DNA of 64,000 nucleotides from Aphrocallistes beatrix (GCA_963281255.1 OY725506.1:2647001-2711000), one strand, 5' to 3'; numbered from the stretch's first letter, positions 47,601 to 56,254 are shown. Program-made: numbers and translations. The notes: generated by a model from the letters alone, not told the origin.

Positions 47601-48653
47601 AGTTTTCATCGTTGCAGATGTCTCCGTTTCAGTTTCAGTTGGCAAGGTGGCAGGTGCATTAGTAACATTTGAAGTTTTCTTCTTGGCAGCTGTCTGTGTT
47701 TCAGTTTCATTTGGCATGGTGGCAGGTGCCTCAGTAACATTTGAAGTTGGCAGGGTAGCAGCTGTCTCAGTTTCAGTTGAAGTTGGCAGCGTACCAGGTG
47801 TCTCTGTTCCAGTTTCAGTTGGCAGCCTGGAAGGTGCCTCAGTTTCAGTTGAAGTTTGCATCGTTACAGGTGTCTCAGTTTCAGTTTCAGTTGGCAAGGT
47901 GGCAGGTGTCTCAGTTTCAGTTGAAGTTGGCAGCTTGCCAGGTGTCTCAGTAACACTTGAAGTTTTCTTCGTTGTAGGTGTCTCAGTTTCGGTTTCAGTT
48001 GGTAAGGTGGCAGGTGCCTCAGTTACATTTGAAGTTTTCTTCTTGGCAGCTGTCTGTGTTTCAGTTTCAGTTGGCATGGTGGCAGATGCCTCAGTAACAT
48101 TTGAAGTTTTCATCGCGACAGGTGTCTCAGTTTCAGTTTGCAGGGTGGTAGGTGCCTCAGTAGCATTTGAGGTTGACAGAGTGGCAGGTGTCTCAGTCAC
48201 GCTTGTAGTTTGCAGTGTTATTGGTGTTTGTGTGGAAGATGGTCCACTAAATGTTTCACTGATACTTGGTGTTGGTACGATGTTGGGTACTTGAATAGTA
48301 CTTGAGATAGGTAGCATGGTAGGTAGCCTGGTAAAGGTAGGAGTTGGTTGTAGGGTAGTTGTTTGAATAACACTTAATGTCCGTACAATGGTAGGTGTTT
48401 GGGTCATTGGAGTTGATTGAGCGTTAACTTGTGAAGAGATTGCACTTGGATTTACATAACTTCCTATAATAATATATGATTCTTCCCATACATTGATGTA
48501 TGTTGTACACACTATTACAGTTTCTCTCCATACTTCTCTCACGTAATCATCTTCTTCTAGATATTCAAATTCCTTCGTTTCCTCATTGATGGTTGTTATG
48601 CTTGGAAAAATGACACATATCAAAAATATATATATATTCCACCGAATTATCAT
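41661..48653 (-). CDS. Giant membrane-anchored mucin-like protein (2330 residues)
   Basis: One open frame. Residues 1-21 form a signal peptide, followed by an acidic unique stretch (about 22-65, YLEEDDYVREVW) with one cysteine. A degenerate Thr-rich part follows, then about 146 repeats of a 12-residue Thr/Ser/Pro unit (about 155-1915), commonly SNVTEAPSTMKT or TETETPATLPTS. A Ser/Thr-rich stretch, a proline-rich stalk (PKIPPPIPK repeats, about 2203-2261), one membrane span (about 2287-2312) and an 11-residue inner tail complete it. Such sequence is expected to be densely O-glycosylated; units with NVT or NAT also offer N-glycosylation sites. So a cell-surface mucin is likely, and no mucin subfamily domain (SEA, VWD, EGF) is seen. 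Assembly errors in the repeats are possible. Confidence 0.88.
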   Translation of the reverse strand: MIIRWNIYIFLICVIFPSITTINEETKEFEYLEEDDYVREVWRETVIVCTTYINVWEESYIIIGSYVNPSAISSQVNAQSTPMTQTPTIVRTLSVIQTTTLQPTPTFTRLPTMLPISSTIQVPNIVPTPSISETFSGPSSTQTPITLQTTSVTETPATLSTSNATEAPTTLQTETETPVAMKTSNVTEASATMPTETETQTAAKKKTSNVTEAPATLPTETETETPTTKKTSSVTETPGKLPTSTETETPATLPTETETETPVTMQTSTETEAPSRLPTETGTETPGTLPTSTETETAATLPTSNVTEAPATMPNETETQTAAKKKTSNVTNAPATLPTETETETSATMKTSSVTETPAMLPTSTETEAPGTQPTSTEVETPATLPTETETETPATQQVSTETERPATMQTSTETETPATLPTSNVTEAPSTLPTETETETPATLPTETGTETPATMQTSTENETPAKMKTSSVTEAPSTMPTSTETETPATLPTETETERPATVKTSSVTEATSTMPTSTETETPATLPTETKTERPPTLPTTTETETPATMKTSSVTEATSTMPTSTETETPATLPTETETERPATMKTSSVTEVHATLLHSTETETPATIQTSNVTEAPATLPTETGTETPVTMRTSTETEAPGTLPTETETETPATLPTSNVTEATSTPPTETGTETPVTLPTSTETEASSTLPTETETETPATLPTKTGTEKPATMHTSTETETPATMKTSSVTEAPSTMPTSTETETPATLPTETETEEPATLPTSNVTEAPSTLPNENETETPATLPTETETERPATMKTSSVTEVHATLLHSTETETPATLLHSTETETSATLPTETETETPATQQASTETEAPGTRPTTTETETPATMKTSNVTEAPSTMKTSNVTEAPSTMKTSNATETPATMKTSSVTEAPATMKTSNVTEAPSTMKTSNVTETPATMKTINVTKAPAKLPPSSETETTSPLPASSVTEVHATLLHSTETETPATLLHSTETETPATLPTETETETPATQQASTETEAPGTRPTTTETETPATMKTSNVTEAPSTMKTSNVTEAPSTMKTSNATETPATMKTSTVTEAPATMKTSNVTEAPSTMQTSNVTETPATMKTINVTKAPAKLPPSSETETTSPLPASSVTEVHATLLHSTETETPATLLHSTETETPATLPTETETETPATQQASTETEAPGTRPTTTETETPATMKTSNVTEAPSTMKTSNVTEAPSTMKTSNATETPATMKTSTVTEAPATMKTSNVTEAPSTMKTSNVTETPATMKTINVTKAPAKLPPSSETETTSPLPASSVTEVHATLLHSTETETPATLPTSTDTETPATLTISSETETPATLSTLNATEIPATMQTSNATETPATMKISNVTEAPAKMKTTNVTKAPATLPTSTETETPATLTTLSETETPATLSTLNATEIPATMQTSNVTEAPSTMKASNVTEAPSTMKTSNATETPATMKTSNVTEAPAKLPPSSETETPSPLPTSSVTEVHATLLHSTETETPATLPTETETETPATQQASTETEAPGTLPTTTETETPATMKTSNVTEAPSTMKTSNVTEAPSTMKTSNVTEAPSTMKTSNVTEAPSTMKTSNVTEAPSTIKTSNVTEAPSTMKTSNVTEAPSTLPTTTETETPATTKTSNVTEAPSTLPTTTETETPATMKTSNVTEAPSTMKTSNVTEAPSTMKTSNVTEAPSTMKTSNVTEAPSMMNTSNVTEAPATMKTSTETETPATLPTSNATVIPSTMKTSNATETPATMKTSNVTEAPSMMNTSNVTEAPATMKTSTETETPATLPTSNATVIPATMKTSNVTEAPSTVKTSNVTEAPSTMKTSNATETPATMKTSNVTEAPATMKTSNVTEAPATMKTSNVTETPSTLPTSSVTETPSMLPTSSEMSIPIVIPTANNFSLPSTTHARSNQLPHSNIHQSSQVPTAGSTRKLRFSNIIETTQRSSSTHMPNVTQISLKMQINTTQKSSMTPGTTQISESTAQPMFTQIEPSSTPSITLNTKFVQTPSEIPSQNTAKIYGYVPIATSVPITNLRQPNTVIHMQSESITILPTSKSIESSTNALKMPTTQLTLSTESPIPLNNTQTHIQTESTSPIPVHITTSSIPVIPETNVHAGHVVTPLTSVINANSNAPSTNNIQTEKISPSTTVIPTQKVVTATYAIPVQIFSVTTEVMSTQSIPPKPKIPPPIPKIPPPKPKIPPPIPKFPPPIPKIPPTPKIPPPIPKIPPKPKILTSVNSQPKVNIRPHNTYSSMLAAYCRHLTILWCLLTALITCILTTLLSLAIFCCVYCIFGIKYRFVVLTKH
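41870..42045 (-). repeat. Proline-rich stalk repeats of the mucin
   Basis: About eight 21-24 base units encoding PPPIPKI/PPPKPKI just before the membrane span. It forms a stiff extended spacer in related proteins; here that role is inferred. Confidence 0.75.
42910..48200 (-). repeat. 36-bp tandem repeat array coding the mucin domain
   Basis: Unit length stays a multiple of three throughout. At least three nearly identical higher-order blocks of 504 bp (14 units) occur between about 44.7 and 46.2 kb; the same landmark (CGAAGCTGGAAGCGG) recurs at 504-bp steps. A fourth, more diverged block covers 43.97-44.4 kb. The array is expected to vary in length between individuals. Confidence 0.85.
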
Positions 48654-48684
48654 TTTTTTACAAAGTCGATGCTATCCCATTTGT

Positions 48685-48691
48685 CTTTATA
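48685..48691 (-). promoter_or_regulatory. Mucin TATA box
   Basis: TATAAAG on the minus strand, 32-38 bases before the ATG. If used, the 5' untranslated region would be only a few bases, so the true start could lie elsewhere. Confidence 0.35.
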
Positions 48692-48977
48692 AGAGAGAGA
48701 TACTTTGCATATAGTTCATAGGACTCAATGAGCTATACCATTCTTTCATTCTTTAATTTTTGACAAATTTTTTCATTGTGAATATTCTATACACCATATA
48801 GTCCAAATACAATTGATGGAATTTTTCCATTGTCATTTTCTTGTGCTATTATATCTTTTAGAATTTCTGCCTGATTTTTAATCTTTTAGATGACAGATAT
48901 CCATTTAGATGGAATGTATGTTGTATTTCGCAGCATTAGACATAAAAATAGATGGAAATTAATATAGAATGGTTACA

Positions 48978-49159
48978 GGGCATGCCTAATTTCCGGGACG
49001 GGACGGGACGGAATCATCCCGAAAATCTAGGTACCTAATTTCCGGGACGGGACGAGTCAAGATGCCTAATCTCCGGGACGGGATGCCGTCCCGTCCCGGA
49101 AATTAGGTATCTAGATTTTCCGGGACGGTCCCGCCCCGTGCCGGAAATTAGGCATTCCC
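48978..49159. mobile_element. Element N, intact copy
   Basis: 182 bp, GGGCATGCCTAATTTCCGGG to its inverse, with repeated CCGGGACGGGACG; strongly self-complementary and GC-rich in an AT-rich setting. 48700-48977 holds nothing recognised. Confidence 0.65.
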
Positions 49160-49378
49160 AAGGTTGCAATACATACCAACCTGAGCCATGATAAAAGCGG
49201 AACGCAGCATTGAATTTCGCGGGGCATAGCGGGACGCAATAGAAAGGTATTATACATAGAATACAAAAATGCGGGACATAATGGGGAAATTTCATGTAAA
49301 AGCGGGACATTGGAGAAAATTAGCTCAATAGAAGAGTGAAAAAGCGGGACAGTTGGCAAGTATGCAAGTTGAGGCTTT
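49160..49378 (-). repeat. Interspersed repeat D, copy 1
   Basis: Reverse copy of a roughly 200-bp repeat in which GTCCCGC recurs every 35-50 bases (ACTGTCCCGCTTTTTCACTC, CATTATGTCCCGC). Other copies are at 57330-57545 and 62143-62345. The open frames across it have no support. Confidence 0.6.
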
Positions 49379-49424
49379 TGAAGTAGAGTATGCATGGATA
49401 AAGATGCACATAAAATGGCTTGAA

Positions 49425-49780
49425 TATTTCAGCTGTACATTTCTTACGAAGATCACTGACTACTTAATTGAATCCCTTCCACCCGTCAATCTTAGTCTTT
49501 AACTTTTGGTTCTCGTTTCAAAATGATATTACAGTTAAGATTGGATATAACGACGTACCATCGGGCAAGAGAAAAATGTCGTTATTTGCGATCTGTCACT
49601 ATATCCGATCTTAGAGTCACACACACAATATACGTTTAGTTCGCTCTGGGCAAGGAAAAATGGTCGCTATTTGCGATTTGTCGTTATATCCAATCTTCAC
49701 TATATATCATTTGGACTGATATCCATGGTACAGATTGTTCGTTTCTTTCAAAAAAGACATTTCAATTTTGTTCAATATTC
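49425..49780 (+). pseudogene. Family relic (spans two to four region), split by a MITE
   Basis: 49485-49529 matches the DNA encoding LNFWFSFQDAII (TTTAACTTTTGGTTCTCG), and 49708-49775 continues with ATCATTTGGACTG and a frame reading MVQIVRFFQKRHFNF, comparable to MLQVVHYFKEKKFNF of clade B. A MITE at 49532-49700 separates them at a TA. Sequence before 49480 is only faintly similar. Confidence 0.65.
49532..49700. mobile_element. MITE inside the family relic
   Basis: 169 bp, ends CAGTTAAGATTGGATATAAC and TTATATCCAATCTTCAC, flanked by TA; internal GTCGTTATTTGCGAT-type repeats. Confidence 0.65.
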
Positions 49781-50019
49781 AGGAAAGCGGACGAGTATCT
49801 GTTGTAAAAAAGACCTAAAATGGAATAGGTTCTGAAGGGTCAGAGAAATAAATAAATAAGAATGGAGATAAAGTGTTTGGAAAGATTGTTAGTGAAGAGA
49901 ATTGAGAGTGAAGGGTTTGGGTGGAGAGATATATTCGTAAATGATTCGTGAAAACAAGTAATTAGACTGAGTATTTTAACTTATAATCCTTTTTAGGTAT
50001 TTTTTCCAACAACCCATTT

Positions 50020-50085
50020 GTTCAAAGAGTATCTCATATTACAATATAATGTTCTAGATTATGCTCACTAGTTACTATATAGTGT
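50020..50085 (+). promoter_or_regulatory. P11 promoter cassette
   Basis: CTCATATTACAA, then GATTATGCTCACTAG, then CTATATAG at 50075-50082, 54-61 bases before the ATG. Same order and spacing as the minus-strand clade A genes. Confidence 0.6.
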
Positions 50086-50135
50086 GTTCTATTGTGATCA
50101 AATACTGTGCAGAATATTGAATAGAGTATTTCTTG

Positions 50136-52109
50136 ATGTTGTCCTACTTTCTTCTTTTCACAACTAATTATCTATTGGCTACAATGGGAGATGGGTTCAA
50201 ATACAGTTTCTTGACTGTATATATTATTGAGATTCTAATCACATTGGTAATTCTACCGTTCTTAATCAGACTCTCAGGTCAGTTATTCATTCAAAGTCTA
50301 AAGTCCTATGAAACTATTAAGAATGCATCAGATCCAGAAGAACATAGACCTTACTATGATCATTATCGTATTATGTTCTGTCTGCTCTTCGTAATGTTAA
50401 TGACTTCAGTTTTTAATCTCATTAAATCCTTCTATCTTATCAAACCATTCTTTTTGTATTATGTCGAACCCATCAGTCTAAATTTAGTGCTTAACTTTTG
50501 GTTTTCATTTCAAGATGCTATCATATCATTTGGTTTATTGGCCATGCTTCAAGTTATGTATTTTTTCCAGGAGAAAAAAATGAATTTTAGAGGTTATATC
50601 ACTTTGACAATCTTGAGATTTTTCTGGGTTTTATTGGTTGAATCTAGTTTACTAATATCCGAAATTTTCAAAAACACAATTTATTTTCAGACATTGACAA
50701 AATATATAATTATGCCTACTCTTCTAATATATTTAATACGATTTGTACTAATTTTTCGTTTCTCGAAAGAAGGTAATGATATTGTTAAGAAGTTAATCAA
50801 TGGAATATTATCAGATGATAATTTAAGGAATGCTATGGGACATGAAAGAGTTGAGAATATTTATCGAGCCACGATCCTATTCAGATGTCTCTCTTGGGGT
50901 AATTTCGTGCTTGCAATGTTTTTTTGTATTCCTCCTTTGGTTGAATTAATATATTATTTTCCGCCGATTAGCTTTTACCTAGAAATATATTTATCCCCAG
51001 AAGTAATAAATTCAAAGATTTATTTCTCCTCTGTTCTATTCAATGAACTTATTTTCTTCTTTGCGAGTATTTTATATGCGATATTTTTTCTGATTCTTTG
51101 GAAATTCCTTTTTGATAGAACAAAAGCTCAATTTAGTGGATATAGCCATTTCAATGAAAATAGGACATTACCTACTAATGAAACTACCCCAATATTGAAT
51201 CAAATTACGTTTTCAGGAATGAAAAGTCAGAAAATTCTTCTTCGATATTATTCTATTGTCATATCATGCATTACAGTCATAATGGTAGGATTTATCACAC
51301 CGCTTGTTGTAAACGGTTGGAGTTCGCTATTATTTGTAAATTCAGGAGATTATTATAAGTTGAAGCATACCAATCTATATAAAGCAATGGAATCATGTTC
51401 TAAAGTCACTGCTGAAATATATTATCCTATTTATGAAGATAATTCCTCCCATTGTGATTCTATATATTTTGCAACTATTGGGGACTCAGTAACTCCTCTA
51501 TACCAAAAAACAGTTCAACTTTCGAACATTTCATATGAACACGTCTTATGGGTTCCTCCCAACACCATGATCACAGGACTAAACAATATTAATTCGCTGA
51601 ACATTTCTCTCATTATTCCAACTGATGTACCCTGCATGACTGCTGATGAGCAGAGTATTGCATTAGAACAAAGATTTATTATTTTTGATTGTGTAATACC
51701 TGAATACAATCGCACCAAATTTATAGCAAATTGTTCTAACAGTAACCAATGTCAATCATTTCATGAAACAATACTTAATAAATCGAGCATGATAAATATA
51801 GCTGTTGATCCTATTTATGACAATAACTTAACTACTTTTTCTCTTTTAAAACAGACATACAATCTTTCAAACTTATCTAATGTGAAACAAATTATTGATT
51901 TTCAGAATTCCGAAAGTGAATTTAATTGGCAAAATTATGATATTCTGATAAGTAAAGAAACTCATAGGGATTTGGATCATTTGGATTATTGTCCTATCAA
52001 ATTCAGTTGTACTCTTCATTATGCGATTGTAATAACAATTTCTCTATTCACGTTAATCTCGATACCAGTATACCTCATGGTGAGTGTAATACTGATTCAC
52101 AGACATTAA
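50136..52109 (+). CDS. P11: nine-span membrane protein, clade A1, plus strand
   Basis: 657 residues, intact, ATG after an in-frame TTG at 50133. It stands apart from the rest of the array beyond the mucin. The outer loop between spans six and seven is long (PPISFYLEIYLSPEVINSK). The inner loop after span seven is altered (DRTKAQFSG in place of DRSKKVKFRG), losing several basic residues. Two ectodomain sequons kept in other copies are gone (NTM for NTT, and the NYS site). Eight ectodomain cysteines remain. Confidence 0.85.
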   Translation: MLSYFLLFTTNYLLATMGDGFKYSFLTVYIIEILITLVILPFLIRLSGQLFIQSLKSYETIKNASDPEEHRPYYDHYRIMFCLLFVMLMTSVFNLIKSFYLIKPFFLYYVEPISLNLVLNFWFSFQDAIISFGLLAMLQVMYFFQEKKMNFRGYITLTILRFFWVLLVESSLLISEIFKNTIYFQTLTKYIIMPTLLIYLIRFVLIFRFSKEGNDIVKKLINGILSDDNLRNAMGHERVENIYRATILFRCLSWGNFVLAMFFCIPPLVELIYYFPPISFYLEIYLSPEVINSKIYFSSVLFNELIFFFASILYAIFFLILWKFLFDRTKAQFSGYSHFNENRTLPTNETTPILNQITFSGMKSQKILLRYYSIVISCITVIMVGFITPLVVNGWSSLLFVNSGDYYKLKHTNLYKAMESCSKVTAEIYYPIYEDNSSHCDSIYFATIGDSVTPLYQKTVQLSNISYEHVLWVPPNTMITGLNNINSLNISLIIPTDVPCMTADEQSIALEQRFIIFDCVIPEYNRTKFIANCSNSNQCQSFHETILNKSSMINIAVDPIYDNNLTTFSLLKQTYNLSNLSNVKQIIDFQNSESEFNWQNYDILISKETHRDLDHLDYCPIKFSCTLHYAIVITISLFTLISIPVYLMVSVILIHRH

Positions 52110-52344
52110 CCAACTTACTACTTCGAGATATTCTTTAACAACTTGGAGTATTGCCAGTAATGGTAGTGTGTAAAACTCGTATATACCCCTGAGACGTTTT
52201 GTTTTTAGATGTGATTTTCGAAGAATGTTTCATTATTTGTAAATATATTTGTATCTTTCCTATGCTATAACTATTGTTTATCCAAACTGTTTTGTGCTTC
52301 TTTCCCCAGCATTAATTGCATTTTATTCGGATTAAATAATTTGG
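52110..52344. other. P11 3' flank
   Basis: AT-rich flank; TGAGTCCTAT-like phrases seen behind P9 and P10 are only weakly kept. Nothing else recognised. Confidence 0.4.
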
Positions 52345-52533
52345 GGGCATGCCTAATTTCCGGGTCGGGACGAGTCAAGATGCCTAATCTCCGGGGCGGG
52401 ACAGAAAAGGTACCTAATTTCCGGAGCGGGACGGGTTAAGATGCCTAACTTCCGGGACGAGATGTCGTCCCGGAAATTAGGTATCTAGATTTTCCGGGAC
52501 GGTCCCGTCCCGACCCGGAAATTTGGCATGCCC
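52345..52533. mobile_element. Element N, intact copy
   Basis: 189 bp, same ends and internal CCGGGACG repeats as 48978-49159. Confidence 0.65.
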
Positions 52534-53835
52534 ATAATTTGGTGATTAGGTCATTGTAATGCTATATTAGATAACTTATTTATTTATTTATTACCCTGAT
52601 TGTCCCTATTTGCAAACACTTTTATAACCAATTTTATTTGTGTATCTGTCCAAAACAGGTTTAGGGAACATAGTGGATAAAACCTTTTAACAAGCAACCA
52701 GACAAAATAATTTGTATAGCAATTCAAAATTGGGAAAAACAAACCTATTCTGTTTCTTATTCAAACTATATCTATCTTTGGTAATTGTTTGATGAGCAAT
52801 CATTTCAATCACAACGTGGTTAAATTAGGAGACAACTGATGGATGGTTTAAACATAGTGTATTTATAAGCATTTGAGAAAACTACCAGCCATGCCCTTTC
52901 TAGGTCTAACACCAAAGACTTTCACACAGTTGCGACTCCAGAGATTTTAATTTAGGAGAGTCAACTTAAATTCGATTGTCTTAGAATTAGAAGATTATCG
53001 TTAACATATGGAGTATCCAGGATTTTGAATTGGGGATGGGGTCCTGAGCGAGCAAATAAGGGGCTCTAGGGGGAAGCCCCAGAAAAATTTCAAATCTTAG
53101 ACGCTGAAATATCAATCTACAACCATTCTAACCATCAATGGAGTAATAATTTTGATCTAATTTATCTTATCATTCATTCATTTTGATACATAGAATCAAG
53201 ACAAAAAGTAGAAAGCAACATTTGTGTTGATTATATACATCAAAATCAATGAATGATAAGATAACTTAGTTCAAAATCATTGCTCCATCGATGGTTATAA
53301 CATCTGTTTTATCGATATTTCAGCGTCAAAGGCCCCAAAATTTGCTATCTCCGCTCTCTCATGGACCCCAATCCTAAATCCTGGCTACGCCCCTGCATTA
53401 ACTTTGGTCTTCTCATTCTAGGACAGTTCAATTTAAGTTGCCCCCCTAAATTAAAATCTTTGGAGCCGACACTCAACCAGAACCTTTATATTTGTCCAGG
53501 GTCACAATTCTTATACAAACATGGGCGATTTAAGTGGAGTATATTTTTTAGGCAGTTTTATATTTGATGCGAGAGGTATTACAGTTTCTTCCAGGTTTGT
53601 CAAAAATATTCTGTTCATTCTAGCAATATTTAACATTTGCCATCAAATAAAAGGCTATTATGAAAGTTCATTCAAGTCTAGGTTGAATGGGCATGTGCTT
53701 TGACCGAGTTTAAATTAATCAGCTTCATGGTCATTGTCATGAAGGTTTGAAAAGAAAAGAATATAAGAATTGTATTTAAGTTATATACATATGTGAATTT
53801 TTCATATATTATCTAAAATTTCAACAGCAGCCTAT
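52534..53835. other. Intergenic sequence with scattered repeat pieces
   Basis: 53012-53110 and 53325-53400 carry a short repeat (CTGGCTACGCCCCTGCATTA, also at 40755-40790). 53160-53290 has an imperfect inverted repeat (ATCATTCATTCATTTTGAT / ATCAAAATCAATGAATGAT). Open frames at 53361-53703 are unsupported. Confidence 0.4.
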
Positions 53836-54066
53836 ATGGAACCTACCAGTTACCCAGAAAATATTTTCAACCCAGAACAGCTCTATCCTTCGAAATGTTA
53901 TGAAGAAATATTGACATGGTGTTTCATAATTGCGATTCTGACATTCTTTTTCACGGCTCTAATTAATTTGGTGATTTTCGGTATGATATATTTAGGGTTG
54001 GTGAGGAAGAAGCATGAACATTATAGAGAATTTTTTGAGGATGTATGTCACACTGTTTATGACTAG
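53836..54066 (+). CDS. Small one-span membrane protein or terminal exon (76 residues)
   Basis: A 76-codon frame with an acidic-polar N-terminus (EPTSYPENIFNPEQLYPS), a single strong membrane span at about residues 26-56 and a charged inner tail RKKHEHYREFFEDV. I do not recognise it. The span resembles the mucin's last span: both have IL(T)WC, then A..T...T.L, then IF and Y in step, roughly a third identical over 31 positions. A splice-acceptor-like TTTCAACAG ends 9 bases before the ATG, so it could be the last exon of a mucin-like gene. Alternatively it is a free-standing gene or chance. Confidence 0.5.
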   Translation: MEPTSYPENIFNPEQLYPSKCYEEILTWCFIIAILTFFFTALINLVIFGMIYLGLVRKKHEHYREFFEDVCHTVYD

Positions 54067-54343
54067 AATACTGAGGTATATGTTTCGCTCACAATATATT
54101 AAAAATTTATTTAAATTTTTGTGTTTAAGGATAACTTGACAGAGTTCAACATATGTATGTATATATGTACGTCCATACGACCTTTGGAAATCTAACTGCC
54201 ATAATATATTTTCGTGAAATTCTATCACTTACTATGTTTATAAGCATATATTCATATTTTAACACTTTCACTATAAAGGTGTGTTTAGCGAAATGCAGGA
54301 ATTTGTGAATTTTGAATATACATTGCCAGTTGATATTTTCTTG

Positions 54344-54390
54344 CCGCGAAATTTTGTGGATAGGCATTTCTTATCCACAAAATTTCGCGG
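54344..54390. repeat. Hairpin, 19-bp perfect arms
   Basis: CCGCGAAATTTTGTGGATA at 54344-54362 pairs with 54372-54390; loop 9 bases. Lies about 280 bases after the small membrane gene. Confidence 0.75.
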
Positions 54391-54526
54391 TAATTTCAAT
54401 TAACTCAATGGTATCAAATATATCCTATGATTTGATGGTACGAGTTTCAACTCTTTAATACTAGGAGCTGCTCAAATAAGAACATATTTCAATTTTCAAT
54501 ATATTATTTCCGAAAGAAACTGTATA

Positions 54527-54885
54527 TTCTGATCAGAAAATAAGTAGCATTTGAGCAGAAATCTTGAATTTCAATACTAATTAATACAAATTCCACATTT
54601 CAGACCATAGTTCTATATTGATTTCCTGATCAAAATTCTATATACAAGTGCGCTTCGCTTGCTTGCGCTGCGCGGCTGGCGGACACAAAGTGTCCGCCGG
54701 AGGCGTTTATATATATATATATATATAAACGTCTATATATATATATATATAAACACAGCGCAAGCGAAGCGCACTTGTATATAGAATTTTGATCAGGAAA
54801 TCAATATAGAACTATGGTCTGAAATGTGGAATTTGTATTATTAATTAGCATTTCTGCTCAAATGCTACTTATTTTCTGATCAGAA
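54527..54885. repeat. Long palindrome around an H-element end
   Basis: Arms of about 130 bases (54527-54668 and 54764-54885) are near-exact inverse copies, with a 15-base extra piece in the left arm. The centre holds the GC-rich H end (GCGCTTCGCTTGCTTGCGC, GGCGGACACAAAGTGTCC) and two facing TA tracts. A related shorter palindrome is at 55785-55890. Confidence 0.8.
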
Positions 54886-54889
54886 AATG

Positions 54890-55784
54890 GTATCTTCCGA
54901 AAAATCGAAGTGATTTCGAATAATTTAAATCTTTAAACTAGAATCGATAATGAATTATTAAGATATCAAATTATTGGTTAGTGATTGATACCTAGTGTAG
55001 TTAAATGTGTTTAGGTATTTGATTAAAAGTATCAACCGAAGTGCTTAGTGGACAAATCCACCTTGAATATTATCCTTATCTGATCAACTATTGTTATGAA
55101 ACAATTGTTTGACCTCAAACCACGTTTAATTAACCAGCAATAAGTATAAAAGAATTTAGGCAATATATCGTTATTTGAATTATATTTAAAACTTCTTTGG
55201 TATAGAATTAACAGATTGCAGGGGAGCATCGAAATAATAGATATTCTTGCTTTTTTTCTTTTTATGGTAAAAGGTAAAATTTGGCTATAAAGAGTATTCA
55301 ATTTCTGCGAGACCTCTAAATTTCAGACAAAACGCTAATTTCACAAGGCAGTGGGTGTCCTAAGAGGGATTTCTCTGAAAGTGGGTGTCCATTTATAGAG
55401 GGATACATATTGTACAATATGATAAAACAGGACGCAGTGGGTGTCTGGACACCCAGGACATCCCCGGTGGCGCCGGCCCTGTTTCATAATTCCATATATG
55501 CCGACATTTGGAAACTGAAAACCGTGAAAATTTAGATAAAAATCTTATAGACCCTCCAACTTGGTCGGGCCTTCTTTTTTGATCCAGTACGAAAATACTT
55601 GAATACAACCCTATAGTGATTAGGTTTCAACGGTTTATTTATTGTTTTCTAGGATATAGATTCCGAATCATATACAGACATACAGATTCTCACTGAAAAT
55701 CCTTGTGACTCAAAGATTTTCTGTGAGAATGTGCATGTCCGTAATTCCATACATCTATACATCTCAGAGATGTCAGGGGGAGAT
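54890..55784. other. Unassigned sequence
   Basis: No gene supported. 55350-55490 is a repeat-like stretch (AGTGGGTGTC three times, GGTGGCGCCGGCCCTG). 55560-55700 unassigned. Confidence 0.4.
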
Positions 55785-55890
55785 TCTATATTTTGATCAG
55801 AAAATATGTAGAATTTGATTAGAAATGTGGAATTTAAATACAAAGTAATACAAATTCAACATTTCTGATCAAAATTCTACATAAATTCTG
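55785..55890. repeat. Short palindrome related to 54527-54885
   Basis: TTTTGATCAGAAAATATGTA at the left faces TACATAAATTCTGATCAAAA at the right, with GAAATGTGGAATTT / AATTCAACATTTC inside. Confidence 0.65.
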
Positions 55891-55964
55891 ATCAAAATAT
55901 CTCTTCAGGCGTTCCTGAACAATCAGGCGGTTTGCCAGCCCAATAGATATGTGAAAGTCAGACT

Positions 55965-56254
55965 CAGAGGCGTAGCGAGGGTGTGACACATACGTCCAAG
56001 GCCGAAACCCAATAAATTTGTGCTATACAGTCAGGGTCGCTTATTGTGAACCACCAGGGGACCAAAAAATATGTTCATAATAGAGATACACGTACTTCAT
56101 ATTAAGCGAACTTGTTTCAATACAAATCCTATCTAAAAAATGAAACTGGGACCAAGGAGGTTAGTTCATATTAAGCGGGTTCATAATAAGCGACCGTGAC
56201 TGTACCTTTATCGCAACCTGGTCACACCCTCAAATTCAGTTGGCTACGCCTCTG
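55965..56254. repeat. Repeat E with a nested MITE S
   Basis: Inverted ends CAGAGGCGTAGC and GGCTACGCCTCTG. The MITE at 56028-56202 lies inside. A second E copy is at 63319-63464. Confidence 0.6.
56028..56202. mobile_element. MITE S, copy 1
   Basis: 175 bp, ends CAGTCAGGGTCGCTTATTG and AATAAGCGACCGTGACTG, flanked by TA. Second copy at 58867-59036. Confidence 0.75.

Noticed and set aside
42859..48294. An 1811-codon open frame antisense to the mucin
   Set aside because: It is the mirror of the 36-bp repeat: a unit divisible by three without antisense stops stays open. The product is a monotonous Val/Ser/Glu repeat with no signal peptide.
50114..52109. A 23-base intron at the end of each family gene (GTGAGT...CAG)
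   Set aside because: The stretch begins with a donor and ends with TAG or CAG, but it is too short for animal splicing and its third-base changes show that it is translated.
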